Of a DNA stretch of 44,549 nucleotides, positions 32,289 through 41,412 are shown piece after piece; positions within the stretch are counted from its first letter, which is position 1, and every line of letters starts with the position of its first letter. The notes below the pieces were generated by a model that ran no database searches, had not been told where the DNA came from, and saw nothing but the letters and a program-made list of their open reading frames with translations. The translations under genes and the position numbers were made by a program. Origin of the DNA: Paenibacillus oceani (GTDB lineage: Bacteria; Bacillota; Bacilli; Paenibacillales; NBRC-103111); contig NZ_JACXJA010000061.1 of assembly GCF_014705615.1 (NCBI RefSeq), positions 1-44,549 of the forward strand, in the 5' to 3' direction.

Positions 32289-33176
32289 TCACACAAATTG
32301 CTTGTAAAGCTCAAGCAGCCGGTCGAGACTCGGTTTGCCGCTCAGAATAACTTGCCGCATCCGTGCCTCCCGCCGGTCCCCCGCCTGCAACTGGCCGCCG
32401 AACAAAGTGAAATAAAGGGCGTTGTGCCGTCTGATGCTGTCGTTTTCCTCCGGGCTGGAATAGGTGATGCCGATCGCTCCGCACTCCGCCGGGTCCGCCA
32501 TCTGCACGACGTGCACGTCTTCGTTGCCCATGACGGCAATCGGCCTTCCATAATACGGACCTGTGACGAAGTGGGCAATCGGCTTCCCGCTTTTCTCGTC
32601 AAGCCATCTGCCGTCCAGATGAGTATGCGCCGCTTCGTTATCCCGCGGAAAATAAACGTAGTGTCCTTTGATGTAAGGATGATCTTCCACTTTCAGCAGA
32701 TGCAGATCCGAATCGTCCTTTTTGCCCGGCCAGTTCGGCAATACGGCGTAAGGCTCGAGAAGGAAATCGAAATAAGACGATACCGTAAGCTCGTGCCCGG
32801 ACAACGGATTAACCGCTTCAATCGTTATGCGCAGATCGATCGTAGAAGCGTCCGCGATCGTATAAACCGCTTCCATCCGGCACGGGTTCGCCTCCGTCGG
32901 CTCCCATTGCAGACGAATGCCGTTTGCGGTTTCCCCGCTTACGACGAACGGTTCGCTTCGGGCAATCGCGCGAAGACGGCCTTCATTCATGATCCGGTAC
33001 AAATTCAGCACGTAATACGGTTCCCGGACCAGATCATATCCGATTCCAGGCAACCGGCAAGATACGAGCCCGTGTTTGCCTTTGTCTGCTCCGAGCACAA
33101 TATCCGTATCGTCCAGCCGGAACGAATATCTTTTGTCCCCTTCTATTCTTTCCCCGGCACCATTCTTCACGTCCAT
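32289..33176 (-). CDS. Uncharacterised protein, possible carbohydrate-active beta-sandwich
   Basis: A 295-residue cytoplasmic protein that I do not recognise. It is rich in beta strands and aromatic residues, with many charged turns, and the composition resembles aldose-epimerase-like or sugar-binding sandwich domains (for example Y-F-D-F-L-L-E-P-Y and H-V-Y-F-P-R, the latter with Tyr between). The ATG at 33176 has GGAAGGG six bases before it; an upstream extension of 57 residues with a false hydrophobic run lies in intergenic DNA. It precedes the sugar isomerase by 170 bases on the same strand, so both may serve one sugar pathway. This is a guess from context. Confidence 0.65.
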   Translation of the reverse strand: MDVKNGAGERIEGDKRYSFRLDDTDIVLGADKGKHGLVSCRLPGIGYDLVREPYYVLNLYRIMNEGRLRAIARSEPFVVSGETANGIRLQWEPTEANPCRMEAVYTIADASTIDLRITIEAVNPLSGHELTVSSYFDFLLEPYAVLPNWPGKKDDSDLHLLKVEDHPYIKGHYVYFPRDNEAAHTHLDGRWLDEKSGKPIAHFVTGPYYGRPIAVMGNEDVHVVQMADPAECGAIGITYSSPEENDSIRRHNALYFTLFGGQLQAGDRREARMRQVILSGKPSLDRLLELYKQFV

Positions 33177-33469
33177 CTTCATCCCTTCCGTTTGATAGAT
33201 AGTTTCGTCTCCATCATATAGGAAAAAAGAGGAAAGCAGAAGTAAAAGATTTCCGATTTTCCCCGGTAAAAAAGGCGGATACTGCGCAAATCCTGCCATT
33301 CTCTGTACAAATGGCAGCAAAAAGAGCGAAAACGACTCCCTCCGCATCGGCCCCAGCCAGGGCGACCGTTCGAGAATGTTTTCCGCTCTTGAGAGTAAGG
33401 ATCATAGGAAGGATTCATGCCTAAGCCGCCGACACGCCGTTTCCCCAATCTGCCATCATTTACTGAAGA

Positions 33470-35269
33470 CTAACCGTTCCCGGCAGCCGAATGTTCGCTT
33501 ATGCAAGAGAGGAATGCATGGCCGTACTTGTCGTACTTGACCTTGCCGATCCCTTTAACGGTTAGCATCTCTTCTTCCGTTGCCGGCATTACGATGCACA
33601 GCTCCCGCAAGGTAGCGTCGTGGAATATCGTAAACGGGGGCACCCGCTCCCGGTCGGCGAACGTTTTGCGCAGCTGGCGCAGCTTCTCGAACAGCGCTTC
33701 GTCCCCGGTATCGGCCGAACGGGAGGCGGAACGCGCGACAGGGGTCACCCTCTGGAACACCTGCTCCTTCCCTTCCAGCACCCCTCTCGCTTCGTTCGTC
33801 AGCGTCAAGACCGGATACTGGCTGTCGGTCAGCCGCATATAACCGTCCGCTACAAGCACGTTGATCAGGTTGACAATCTCTTTCTCCTTGCGCGCACTTA
33901 ATGCTCCGTAAGTAGGCAAACGTTCGAAGCCGAATTGGCGCACCTTGGCGTCGTTAGCCCCGCGCAGCACTTTGGCCGTGAGCGTAATGCCGAACCGCTG
34001 CTTCATCCGGGCGACGCATGAAAATATTTTTTGCGCTTCCAGCGTCACGTCCTCGACCTCCCGGTCGTCCGTACAGCTGCCGCATCTGCCGCAGCTTTGC
34101 CCGTCGGAATCGCCGAAATAGCGGACGATGTACCGCTGCAGACATTCCGTCGTATGGCAGTATTCCACCATCCCGTGCAGGTTGCCGTATTCGATCGCTT
34201 TCCGGTCCTCATCGCTTTCGCCCTGCTCGATCAGAAACTTCTGCGTCATCACGTCCTGCGGCGCGTACAACAGGATGCATTCCCCCGGCTCGCCGTCGCG
34301 GCCGGCCCGTCCCGCCTCCTGGTAATACGATTCCACATTTTTCGGGATATTGTAATGAATGACGTACCTGACGTTTGATTTGTCGATCCCCATGCCGAAC
34401 GCGTTGGTAGCGACCATCACTTTCAGCTCGTCGTACAGGAACAGCTCCTGGTTGCGGACCCGCTCCTCGTCCGGCAGGCCGGCATGGTATCGCCCCGCCC
34501 GGATCCCGAGCTTGACGAGGTAGTTGCAGCATTCCTCCACCTCTCGGCGGGTGGAAGCGTAGATAATGCCGCAATCGCCGGAACGCCCCCGTACATAGTC
34601 GGCCAAGTACGCCTTTTTGTCGATTCCCTTCATCACGAAAAAGCTCAGATTGTCCCGGGCATAACCGGTCGTTACACGGAGCGGATCGTTCAGCCGCAAA
34701 TGCCGGACGATGTCCGCCTTCACCTTGTCCGTAGCGGTCGCCGTAAAGGCGGCGATGATCGGCCTCGGCTTAATCACGTCGAGCAGCCGGCTGATCGCCA
34801 TGTAGCTCGGCCGGAAGTCATGGCCCCACTGGGATACGCAGTGCGCTTCATCGACGGCGACGAACGGGATATTCAGCTCCGCGAGCAGCCGGACGAACCG
34901 GTCGGATTCCAGCCGCTCCGGCGCCACGTAGACGAGTTTGTACCGCCCGCCCGCAATGTCCCGGAACCTTGCGTTCAGCTCCTGTACCGTCAGCGTGCTG
35001 TTGATAAAGGTAGTCGGGATGCCCGACTGATTGAGCGTATCGACCTGGTCTTTCATAAGCGAGATCAGCGGCGATACGACAAGCGTCACTCCGTCCATCA
35101 CAGCCGCCGGCACCTGGTAGCAGACAGACTTCCCCGCTCCCGTAGGCATGACGCCAAGAGCGTCACGGCCTTCGAGAATGCCGGAAATGAGAGTCTCCTG
35201 TCCCTTTTTGAACGTATCGTAGCCAAAATGCGTTTTTAATACCGCTCTCGCCATCTGTTGCGCGGTCAC
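33470..35269 (-). CDS. recQ: ATP-dependent DNA helicase RecQ
   Basis: A 599-residue superfamily 2 helicase with the full RecQ plan. Walker A T-G-A-G-K-S is near residues 43-48, the box D-E-A-H at 140-143 is followed by the aromatic-rich C-V-S-Q-W-G-H-D-F-R, and R-A-G-R-D-G marks motif VI. A zinc-binding Cys cluster lies near 375-400 (C-G-R-C-G-S-C), then the winged helix, and an HRDC domain covers about residues 525-590. It unwinds 3'-tailed and branched DNA in recombination and repair. GTG 35269 has GGAGGG eight to nine bases before it. Confidence 0.95.
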   Translation of the reverse strand: MTAQQMARAVLKTHFGYDTFKKGQETLISGILEGRDALGVMPTGAGKSVCYQVPAAVMDGVTLVVSPLISLMKDQVDTLNQSGIPTTFINSTLTVQELNARFRDIAGGRYKLVYVAPERLESDRFVRLLAELNIPFVAVDEAHCVSQWGHDFRPSYMAISRLLDVIKPRPIIAAFTATATDKVKADIVRHLRLNDPLRVTTGYARDNLSFFVMKGIDKKAYLADYVRGRSGDCGIIYASTRREVEECCNYLVKLGIRAGRYHAGLPDEERVRNQELFLYDELKVMVATNAFGMGIDKSNVRYVIHYNIPKNVESYYQEAGRAGRDGEPGECILLYAPQDVMTQKFLIEQGESDEDRKAIEYGNLHGMVEYCHTTECLQRYIVRYFGDSDGQSCGRCGSCTDDREVEDVTLEAQKIFSCVARMKQRFGITLTAKVLRGANDAKVRQFGFERLPTYGALSARKEKEIVNLINVLVADGYMRLTDSQYPVLTLTNEARGVLEGKEQVFQRVTPVARSASRSADTGDEALFEKLRQLRKTFADRERVPPFTIFHDATLRELCIVMPATEEEMLTVKGIGKVKYDKYGHAFLSCISEHSAAGNG

Positions 35270-35417
35270 GTCAGATTCCCTCCGCTTCCTGTTGAAATTC
35301 TCCGACTTCCACTATACCACATCTCGGTCGGACCGTTGAATGGAAAGTGCAAAAGGCGCTACCCCGGCGATGAAACCAACCTCATTCCTTCCCCGGTCTA
35401 CCATTGGGCCGGCACTC

Positions 35418-35446
35418 TTGACAGCCCTTCATATTTGAGATATATT
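35418..35446 (+). promoter_or_regulatory. Near-consensus sigma-A promoter
   Basis: TTGACA (35418-35423), a 17-base spacer and TATATT (35441-35446). The transcript would start near 35453 and run into the hairpin at 35487-35535 before the coding region at 35578. Confidence 0.75.
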
Positions 35447-35486
35447 TTACAAAAATATGAATTTCCTATTGGGACGCTTACGACGG

Positions 35487-35535
35487 AAGCACCGGTGAAG
35501 TGAGGCAGAGATGCCTTGCTTTCCGGTGCTTTTTT
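35487..35535 (+). terminator. Terminator in the 5' leader of the coiled-coil gene
   Basis: AAGCACCGG pairs with CCGGTGCTT; inner pairs AGGCA/TGCCT make the stem longer, and six T follow. It lies between the promoter and the start codon, so it either acts as an attenuator for the downstream gene or ends a small RNA of about 80 bases. No riboswitch class is recognised in the leader. Confidence 0.75.
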
Positions 35536-35577
35536 GCCGTTCGCCGGCGGACTTTGGGGAAGAAGGAGGAATGAAAC

Positions 35578-36414
35578 GTGCGAGGAAAACGCATGGGAAA
35601 AAAGTTCCGGCTGCTGGCCGCCCTGATCGCCGCGGTTCTGATTTTGCATTCGTTTCCGGTAACCGTGGCGGCTGCTGGTTATGAGCTGTCGGCGACGATG
35701 AAAAAATCGTTTGACAAAATGGCGGATGCCGCCGGCGGTACGCTCCAACGAAATCTCGGCTCCCATTACGGCGAGCTGACCGCTCTGCAGCAAGAGCATC
35801 GGAAGCGCGATGCGGACAGCAAAGAGCTGCGAATCCGCAACGACGAAGCGCTGAAGGTCCTCCGGCAGCAAATCAAACAGCTCGACGAGAGTTTTCTCGC
35901 GGAATTAAAACGCCGCGTCGACGACACGAAGGCGCGGTACAAGCCGATGCTGGACTTGTATACGTCGATCAATCAGCAAATCACGACGGCCAAGAAGCTG
36001 CACAGTAAAGAGTGGGCGGCTATCCTGCAAATTCAGGCAACCGGCATGAAAGCCGCCGTTCAGCTCGCCAAGCAGGATATCCGGAACAAAGAAGCTCAGT
36101 TAACCGCCGCCAAAGGACAAACATCCGCCAAGCAGAAAAAAATACGGGAGACGCTGGCAGCTCTCGAACCCGTCGATGTCAAAATGCGGACGCACCGCGA
36201 AGCCGTCACCCGTCTAAACAAGCAGGTCGCCGCCGACTGGAAGATGTTCACTCCGCATGTGAAGCAGCAGGACGCCAAAGCTTCGTCGGAAGCGCTATCC
36301 GCCTTGCTGATCCGGCTGCGCCAAATATCCGATCATAAGCGGAGCTTGTACGATCTGGAGGCGGAGACGACGGTTATTATCAATAAAGCGAAAACACAGT
36401 TATCCAAGCTTTGA
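35578..36414 (+). CDS. Secreted coiled-coil protein
   Basis: A 278-residue protein with a clear signal peptide: basic M-R-G-K-R-M-G-K-K start, a hydrophobic core near residues 12-29, and an A-A-A-G cut region near residue 33. The rest is almost entirely charged helix with heptad-like spacing, so it should form long coiled coils outside the cell or at the wall. No Cys and no enzymatic motif are seen. GTG 35578 follows an ideal GAAGGAGGAA site. The family is unknown to me; a structural or spore/wall-related role is possible. Its leader carries a terminator hairpin. Confidence 0.8.
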   Translation: MRGKRMGKKFRLLAALIAAVLILHSFPVTVAAAGYELSATMKKSFDKMADAAGGTLQRNLGSHYGELTALQQEHRKRDADSKELRIRNDEALKVLRQQIKQLDESFLAELKRRVDDTKARYKPMLDLYTSINQQITTAKKLHSKEWAAILQIQATGMKAAVQLAKQDIRNKEAQLTAAKGQTSAKQKKIRETLAALEPVDVKMRTHREAVTRLNKQVAADWKMFTPHVKQQDAKASSEALSALLIRLRQISDHKRSLYDLEAETTVIINKAKTQLSKL

Positions 36415-36531
36415 AAGTATAGAGAGGTAGTAGACGGACGGCCCTTACCCGGCAAAATACGGGTTGCTTCCGGTCCCCCGCAAGTCTAGACTTAAGGATA
36501 AAGAAGCTTCAACCGGGGGAGGAAACAGGCC

Positions 36532-39033
36532 ATGGGATCGGCCGAACTCGGGGACATCCCCGAGCAGCATTTGTGGAAAAGAGATATCGTTTTACGGCGT
36601 CTGGAGCCTCTAATCGGCGGGTTGCGTCTAATCAGCTTCGATGTATTCGATACGCTGCTGTTTCGATGCTGCTCCAGGCCGGCGGACGTATTCGAACGTA
36701 CCGCCAGGAAGGCGGCGCAGCTCGGGCTGTTTACCCGGCCGACAACCGCCGCACAGTTTCGCGCACTTCGGATGTCAGCCGAAAAGCTCGCCCGCGAACA
36801 GGACGTCTCCGGGTTCGGAGAAACGACGCTGGAACGGATCTACGAGCATATGCCCGTACAGCTCGGCGACCGAATCCGGCTCCTGCAGCTTGAACTCGAA
36901 ACGGAACGCGAGCTGATCTTCGTCAATCCGTATGCCGCTTCGCTGATCCGCTTCTGCAAGGACAACGGCATCGGCGTCGCGCTATTGAGCGATATGTATT
37001 TATCAAGCGAACAGATCGCGTCCTTCCTGACCGCCAACGGTATGGACGCCTCGCTGCTGGATGCCGTACTCGTCTCTTCCGAGGAAGGGTTCGGGAAACG
37101 TTCGGGCCGTCTGTACGATTCGCTGCTGGGCGCGTTCCCGGACATAAACCGCACGGAGCTCGTTCATATCGGGGATAACGAGGCTGCCGACGTTGAAGGT
37201 GCGGCCAGACGGGGAATCGCCGCCATTCACTACACGCTTATACCGGAGACGATCGAAAGCCCGTTTCATTGGGAGTCGGTGCGGCACGGCCCTGTCCTTC
37301 CGGCGATCGCCGCAGTCCGGAAGCTGGCGGGGGCGACAATGCCGGCAGCGGTTCTTCATCCCGAAGAAGAGATGAACATTGTGGAAGAACCCGCGCTTGA
37401 TTCGTTGGAGACTGGTGCGCGATCGTTTTTTTACCGCTTCGGCGCAGAGATACTCGGGCCGTTCGTTCAAGGCTTCTGCGACTGGGTGATCGACCAGTGC
37501 GTCGCAGCGGGACGACGGGAGATCCATCCGCTTATGAGAGAAGCGCACCTGCTGGGGCCGGCGCTGGAGAGAGCGGCACGCAGACGGGGACTGTCCATAA
37601 GCGTCCAGCCGCTGTATGTCTCGAGACAAGCTACGCTGCTCGCTTCCATGAACGATTTTACCGACCGGGAGCTTGATCAAGTACTGGGGCTCGGCCATAT
37701 AACGGTTGGTGAAGTATTCCATATGCTCGGAGTCGAAGCGGCTTCGCTGACCGTCGAACTTCCCGTACTGGCGGACTTGCTGTCCACGCCGGTGGAGGAA
37801 CTGCACTCCGTACGGTTCGGAGAAACTAACGATCGTTCTTGGCACAACACTCTCCGGCGTCTGCTGCTGCAGCCTTACGCCAGACAACTTGCGCTCCGGT
37901 CCATCCGTATACAGCGGGAGCGGCTGCTGGAGCATATCCGGCAGCAATGCGGTAGCCCGGACCGGTTAATAACCGTCGATCTCGGCTTTAACGGCACGAT
38001 TCAGGCCGCCATCGATGCGGCTTATACGCTTGAACGCCAAAAAGGCGATTCCATCCATCTGCTTGCCGTGGGCACGGAGCGCGCCGCGCTGCAATTATTT
38101 CGCGGGACAGATATACGCTGCTGGATCGGCCCCGACACGGCCGGCGGTATCGCCCGGCGGTTCGCGCGCAGTCCGGGACTGATCGAAGAGTTGATGATGG
38201 GGGATTTCGGCTCGACCCTCCGTTACGAGAGAAACGATGACGGCTCGATCGTCCCCGTGACGGCCAAGCTGAACATTCCTGCCGAACAGTTGGAGTATAA
38301 GCGCGCTTGCCAGGCAGGCGTGATGGTGTTCCAGAGCTGGTACAGCGTCTGGCAGAAGGCAAAGCCCGGCTTGACAGCCACCGCCGGTCATCCGCTCGAG
38401 TGGAGCCTGCCGCTGCACCGCGTGCTGGATATGCCGACACCGGAGGAAGCGTCCAGACTTGGCGATCTGGTCCATCAGGATAACTTTGGAGGGGTGCAGA
38501 CGATCCGGCTGTGCGAGCCGTTATCGGTCGAATGGGAGACGCGCGGCGGAGATTACCTGATCGACCTGAGCAGCTTCGGACCGGATACGGCCAACGTATT
38601 TTGGCCTCAAGGCCTCGTAACGCGCAGCGAGCCGTACCGGCTGTACGTATCGTTTTTGCGGCTGCGGGACGCCTATGGCAGCGCCGTTATCGCTTTTAAC
38701 ACGATGTACAAGCTGCGACGGGAAGGGATTCGCAGCGCGATGCTTCTGGGCAAAGGCGAGTTCGCCGAACGGCTGCTTCAGGAAGCGCTGCTTCAAGGAA
38801 TCCGGATAGAACGGGTCCTTGATTCCGAACCAGCCGTACAGACAAGAGCGGATGACACAACAATCGATACGCTGCCTCCGGCTTGGGAAGAAACGATTCG
38901 TACGGATCGCTCCGGGTATACCTACGTAATCGCAACGCTCGTCCGTGTGCAAAGCTGCAGGCGGATGCTGACAGACAGTTATTCGCGGCTTAATCCGGCT
39001 GTCAGGCCGCAAGTGATCGAACCGTTTGTCTAG
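36532..39033 (+). CDS. Large HAD-domain protein, probably linked to surface glycans
   Basis: An 833-residue protein of several domains. Residues 30-240 are a HAD-type domain: motif I reads S-F-D-V-F-D-T-L-L (Asp37 as nucleophile, Phe in place of the second Asp, as in haloacid-dehalogenase-like members) and the distal motif reads H-I-G-D-N-E-A-A-D-V. The large middle part is unassigned and contains a helical repeat and T-V-D-L-G-F-N-G-T-I near residue 482. The last 150 residues include a possible Rossmann start (A-M-L-L-G-K-G-E-F-A). HAD proteins of this D-V-F-D-T kind often sit beside glycosyltransferases, and a family 2 transferase converges on it here. GGGGGAGG precedes the start. Confidence 0.75.
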   Translation: MGSAELGDIPEQHLWKRDIVLRRLEPLIGGLRLISFDVFDTLLFRCCSRPADVFERTARKAAQLGLFTRPTTAAQFRALRMSAEKLAREQDVSGFGETTLERIYEHMPVQLGDRIRLLQLELETERELIFVNPYAASLIRFCKDNGIGVALLSDMYLSSEQIASFLTANGMDASLLDAVLVSSEEGFGKRSGRLYDSLLGAFPDINRTELVHIGDNEAADVEGAARRGIAAIHYTLIPETIESPFHWESVRHGPVLPAIAAVRKLAGATMPAAVLHPEEEMNIVEEPALDSLETGARSFFYRFGAEILGPFVQGFCDWVIDQCVAAGRREIHPLMREAHLLGPALERAARRRGLSISVQPLYVSRQATLLASMNDFTDRELDQVLGLGHITVGEVFHMLGVEAASLTVELPVLADLLSTPVEELHSVRFGETNDRSWHNTLRRLLLQPYARQLALRSIRIQRERLLEHIRQQCGSPDRLITVDLGFNGTIQAAIDAAYTLERQKGDSIHLLAVGTERAALQLFRGTDIRCWIGPDTAGGIARRFARSPGLIEELMMGDFGSTLRYERNDDGSIVPVTAKLNIPAEQLEYKRACQAGVMVFQSWYSVWQKAKPGLTATAGHPLEWSLPLHRVLDMPTPEEASRLGDLVHQDNFGGVQTIRLCEPLSVEWETRGGDYLIDLSSFGPDTANVFWPQGLVTRSEPYRLYVSFLRLRDAYGSAVIAFNTMYKLRREGIRSAMLLGKGEFAERLLQEALLQGIRIERVLDSEPAVQTRADDTTIDTLPPAWEETIRTDRSGYTYVIATLVRVQSCRRMLTDSYSRLNPAVRPQVIEPFV

Positions 39034-39060
39034 CTTTCGTTGATTGACCCGATTGTGCAC

Positions 39061-39112
39061 AAAAAAGCGGAGACAGCCGTCACCTTTTCAGGAACAGCTT
39101 GATCTCCGCTTT
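39061..39112. terminator. Terminator between converging genes
   Basis: AAAGCGGAGA (39064-39073) pairs with TCTCCGCTTT (39103-39112) across a 29-base loop. The minus side ends in six T, so it mainly serves the glycosyltransferase gene. Confidence 0.7.
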
Positions 39113-39127
39113 ATCTTCCGATCCCGC

Positions 39128-39946
39128 CTACGCCCTGCCGATGGCCGCGTATCTCGAGCGGAAGGGCTTCCCGTCCCACAAGACGGTCGTATCGGCACGC
39201 CGGCTTTGAACCTCCGGTTCCTCTAGGAGCAGGAAAAAATTTTTCGCAGGCAGCTCGCCCAGTCCGTGTTTGGCCGACAGTTGATTCAAGTAGGCCTTCA
39301 TATCCTCAAGCTGACCGGACAAATTGCCGCCATCCTGCGAGAAGGCGTACAACACGCCGGCGATCGGCACCCGCTTGACACGATGCTTCTCGGAGACGCG
39401 CAGAAAAAAATCCCAGTCCCAGTAATGATACACTTGCTCGTCGAACGAGCCGACAGACTCATGCACGATTTTGCGGTACAGACTGCCTGACGGGACGAAG
39501 GTGGAGAACTGCCGCATAGCGGCCAGATCGTGTTCATACGCAAATTCCATACGATGAATAGGCACTCGCGCACCGTCCTGCCATACCAGATTGACGATCT
39601 CGGCATCGGAGAACACCATATCGGCGCCCTCTATATGCTTCATCATCGTCTCGATATGGGAAGGCACAAGAAGGTCATCGTCATCGCAAGGCATGATGTA
39701 ATCCCCATCCGCGTATTGGAGCCCGATATTGCGTGCCCGCACATGCTTCCGGTTCGTCTCCAGGTTAACGATCCGAATGTCCAGCTCCGGATACAAGCTG
39801 CAAACCGGCTCGACCGGAACGCCGTTGTCGTTCACGACGACTACCTGCAGCCGTTTGTAGGTTTGGCGGCTGACCGCCTCCAGCAGCTCTCCCAACTCGC
39901 CAAGCCGGTTATAGGTCGGCGTCAATACGGATACAAGTGGCAGCAT
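39128..39946 (-). CDS. Glycosyltransferase family 2
   Basis: A 272-residue GT-A enzyme. It starts V-S-V-L-T-P-T-Y-N-R, has V-V-V-N-D-N-G as nucleotide loop, the Y-I-M-P-C-D-D-D-D-L metal-binding motif near residue 91, and H-Y-W-D-W-D-F-F-L-R-V as the catalytic-base region. It should transfer a sugar from a nucleotide donor; the acceptor is unknown. GGGGGAT precedes the ATG. It is a single gene converging on the large HAD protein gene. Confidence 0.9.
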   Translation of the reverse strand: MLPLVSVLTPTYNRLGELGELLEAVSRQTYKRLQVVVVNDNGVPVEPVCSLYPELDIRIVNLETNRKHVRARNIGLQYADGDYIMPCDDDDLLVPSHIETMMKHIEGADMVFSDAEIVNLVWQDGARVPIHRMEFAYEHDLAAMRQFSTFVPSGSLYRKIVHESVGSFDEQVYHYWDWDFFLRVSEKHRVKRVPIAGVLYAFSQDGGNLSGQLEDMKAYLNQLSAKHGLGELPAKNFFLLLEEPEVQSRRADTTVLWDGKPFRSRYAAIGRA

Positions 39947-40055
39947 CGCAGATCCCCCGTTCCTTTCCTTATCTTCCGAGCAGAATGCTGCTATTATACC
40001 ATAGCCTGACCGGAGACGGGACGGAACGAATAATTCCAGATAGTCGGCGTCCCGG

Positions 40056-41153
40056 CTAGCCGACGATTTCTTTAATTTTAAGCGCGCTTGTTTTGCTCAG
40101 ATCGATAAATTCGGTATCCAGTGATACGAGCGGACTGGTCGGATAATTGGCGTTGATCAGCACGATTTTCCCTCGCCGTTCGTCGGTTAATATGATCTCG
40201 CTTCCGACCTGGGCGGACATTAGACGATTCAGGAACGTCATGCCGATCTTCGAATCGAACCGGTTCTGCAATATATCCGCATGCAGCTTCTGAATAACCT
40301 CATAAAAAGGAAGCGCAGGGCACCCTGTACGATCGGTCGTCATCGTTAAGTATACGTCCGCTAAAGCGACGATTTTGCTGAACAGATGGATATCCGCGCT
40401 TTTGAGCCTGGACGGGTAACCGCTGCCGTCCTCACGCTCATGGTGCTGCAGGGCGACAAGCGCCACGCAGGGATCGAGTTCCGACTCTTTGAGCAGCTCG
40501 TATCCGATGACGGTATGCTGTTTCAAAATCTGGAATTCGTGCGGCGCCAGTTCCGTCGTTTTGTTCAGCAGAGCGCTGGGGAGCTTGACCGTGCCGATGT
40601 CGCACAGGCTGGCGGCCATCGCCAGAGTCGTCACTTCCTTCTCATCCAGCTGCAGCCAGCGCCCCAGCATCGCGGCGATAAACGCAGTGCCGATACTATG
40701 CTTGAAGCGAAAATCGCCCTCCGCCTTCAGCTCGGCGAACAGCTTGTAGATGTTCCGGTTTTGCGTCGCTCCCATAATCGCCGGCAGCAAGTTGGACTCC
40801 ATTTCGGAAACAGGAATAGTTCCGGTATGCAAAACGCATTTCTCAATTTCCTGCATTTTGGCATCCGCCCGTTTTACGAATTCGACCGTATTCTCCGCCG
40901 CTGGCCTGACCTCGGCAGCTTGCTTGGTCAACTCCGCTGCAGGCTGTTCTTCCTTCCATACCGGTCTGGAATCTTCCTCTAGCTCGACGGCTGCTGCGCG
41001 AATATCAAACAAATCGATATGAAAGTTTTGCAGCTTCTCGATATGTCCTTCGGTAAGAACCGTATCCACAGGAACGAGCATCATTCCCTTGGCGCTTATC
41101 ACATTATGTAGCAGTTTTTTTCCGATCAAGTCTTCATATCGGTCGTACCGCAT
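40056..41153 (-). CDS. HD-GYP domain protein with altered HD motif
   Basis: A 365-residue protein. Residues 1-120 are a variable N-terminal region; an HD-GYP domain covers about 140-330. It has His152, His213, His237-His238-Glu239 and D-G-S-G-Y-P (242-247). Where c-di-GMP phosphodiesterases read H-D-I-G-K, this protein has C184-D185-I-G-T, so the His ligand and the Lys are both changed. Activity may be reduced, or the protein may sense rather than cut c-di-GMP. A c-di-GMP-I-type riboswitch lies in its leader, which ties it to that signal. GGAGGAG stands before the ATG. Confidence 0.88.
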   Translation of the reverse strand: MRYDRYEDLIGKKLLHNVISAKGMMLVPVDTVLTEGHIEKLQNFHIDLFDIRAAAVELEEDSRPVWKEEQPAAELTKQAAEVRPAAENTVEFVKRADAKMQEIEKCVLHTGTIPVSEMESNLLPAIMGATQNRNIYKLFAELKAEGDFRFKHSIGTAFIAAMLGRWLQLDEKEVTTLAMAASLCDIGTVKLPSALLNKTTELAPHEFQILKQHTVIGYELLKESELDPCVALVALQHHEREDGSGYPSRLKSADIHLFSKIVALADVYLTMTTDRTGCPALPFYEVIQKLHADILQNRFDSKIGMTFLNRLMSAQVGSEIILTDERRGKIVLINANYPTSPLVSLDTEFIDLSKTSALKIKEIVG

Positions 41154-41293
41154 ATCCGGATACTCCTCCTCGAAATTGTGAAGAAATCGCTTACATTGCG
41201 GAAGCTACAGTCGCCAAATGACAGACGCATAAAAGAATCCCAACTTCAAAGAAGCCAGGACCGGTTTTATAACGTGAATTATAAAATTTCCCT

Positions 41294-41385
41294 ATGCTTC
41301 GGCAGCCCAGCCGCCATCGGTTTAACAACCGGAAGGCCTGCAGCTTTGCGTCCCTACCTTTCGATAAGTTTGCCTTTTCGACTAT
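41294..41385 (-). promoter_or_regulatory. c-di-GMP-I (GEMM) riboswitch
   Basis: On the minus strand the GEMM core is plain: GGCAAAC (41368-41374), a C-GAAA-G tetraloop region, GGGACGCAAAGC (41343-41354), GGCC, and the second arm GGCGGCTGGGCTGCCG ending near 41296. This is the class I cyclic-di-GMP aptamer. It lies about 140 bases before the HD-GYP gene on the same strand. The expression platform is not certain; a TTTTATAA/TTATAAAA hairpin follows the aptamer without a clear T tract. Confidence 0.85.
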
Positions 41386-41412
41386 ATTCCCCATCATAAT
41401 CCATTCGACCAA

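Noticed and set aside
32166-33221. Plus-strand frame of 351 codons opposite the uncharacterised protein
   Set aside because: Arg- and Phe-rich antisense product without a ribosome site; the minus-strand frame has a good start and fits the operon direction.
37003-37947. Minus-strand frame of 314 codons opposite the HAD protein
   Set aside because: No ribosome site and no domain; the plus-strand gene has clear HAD motifs.
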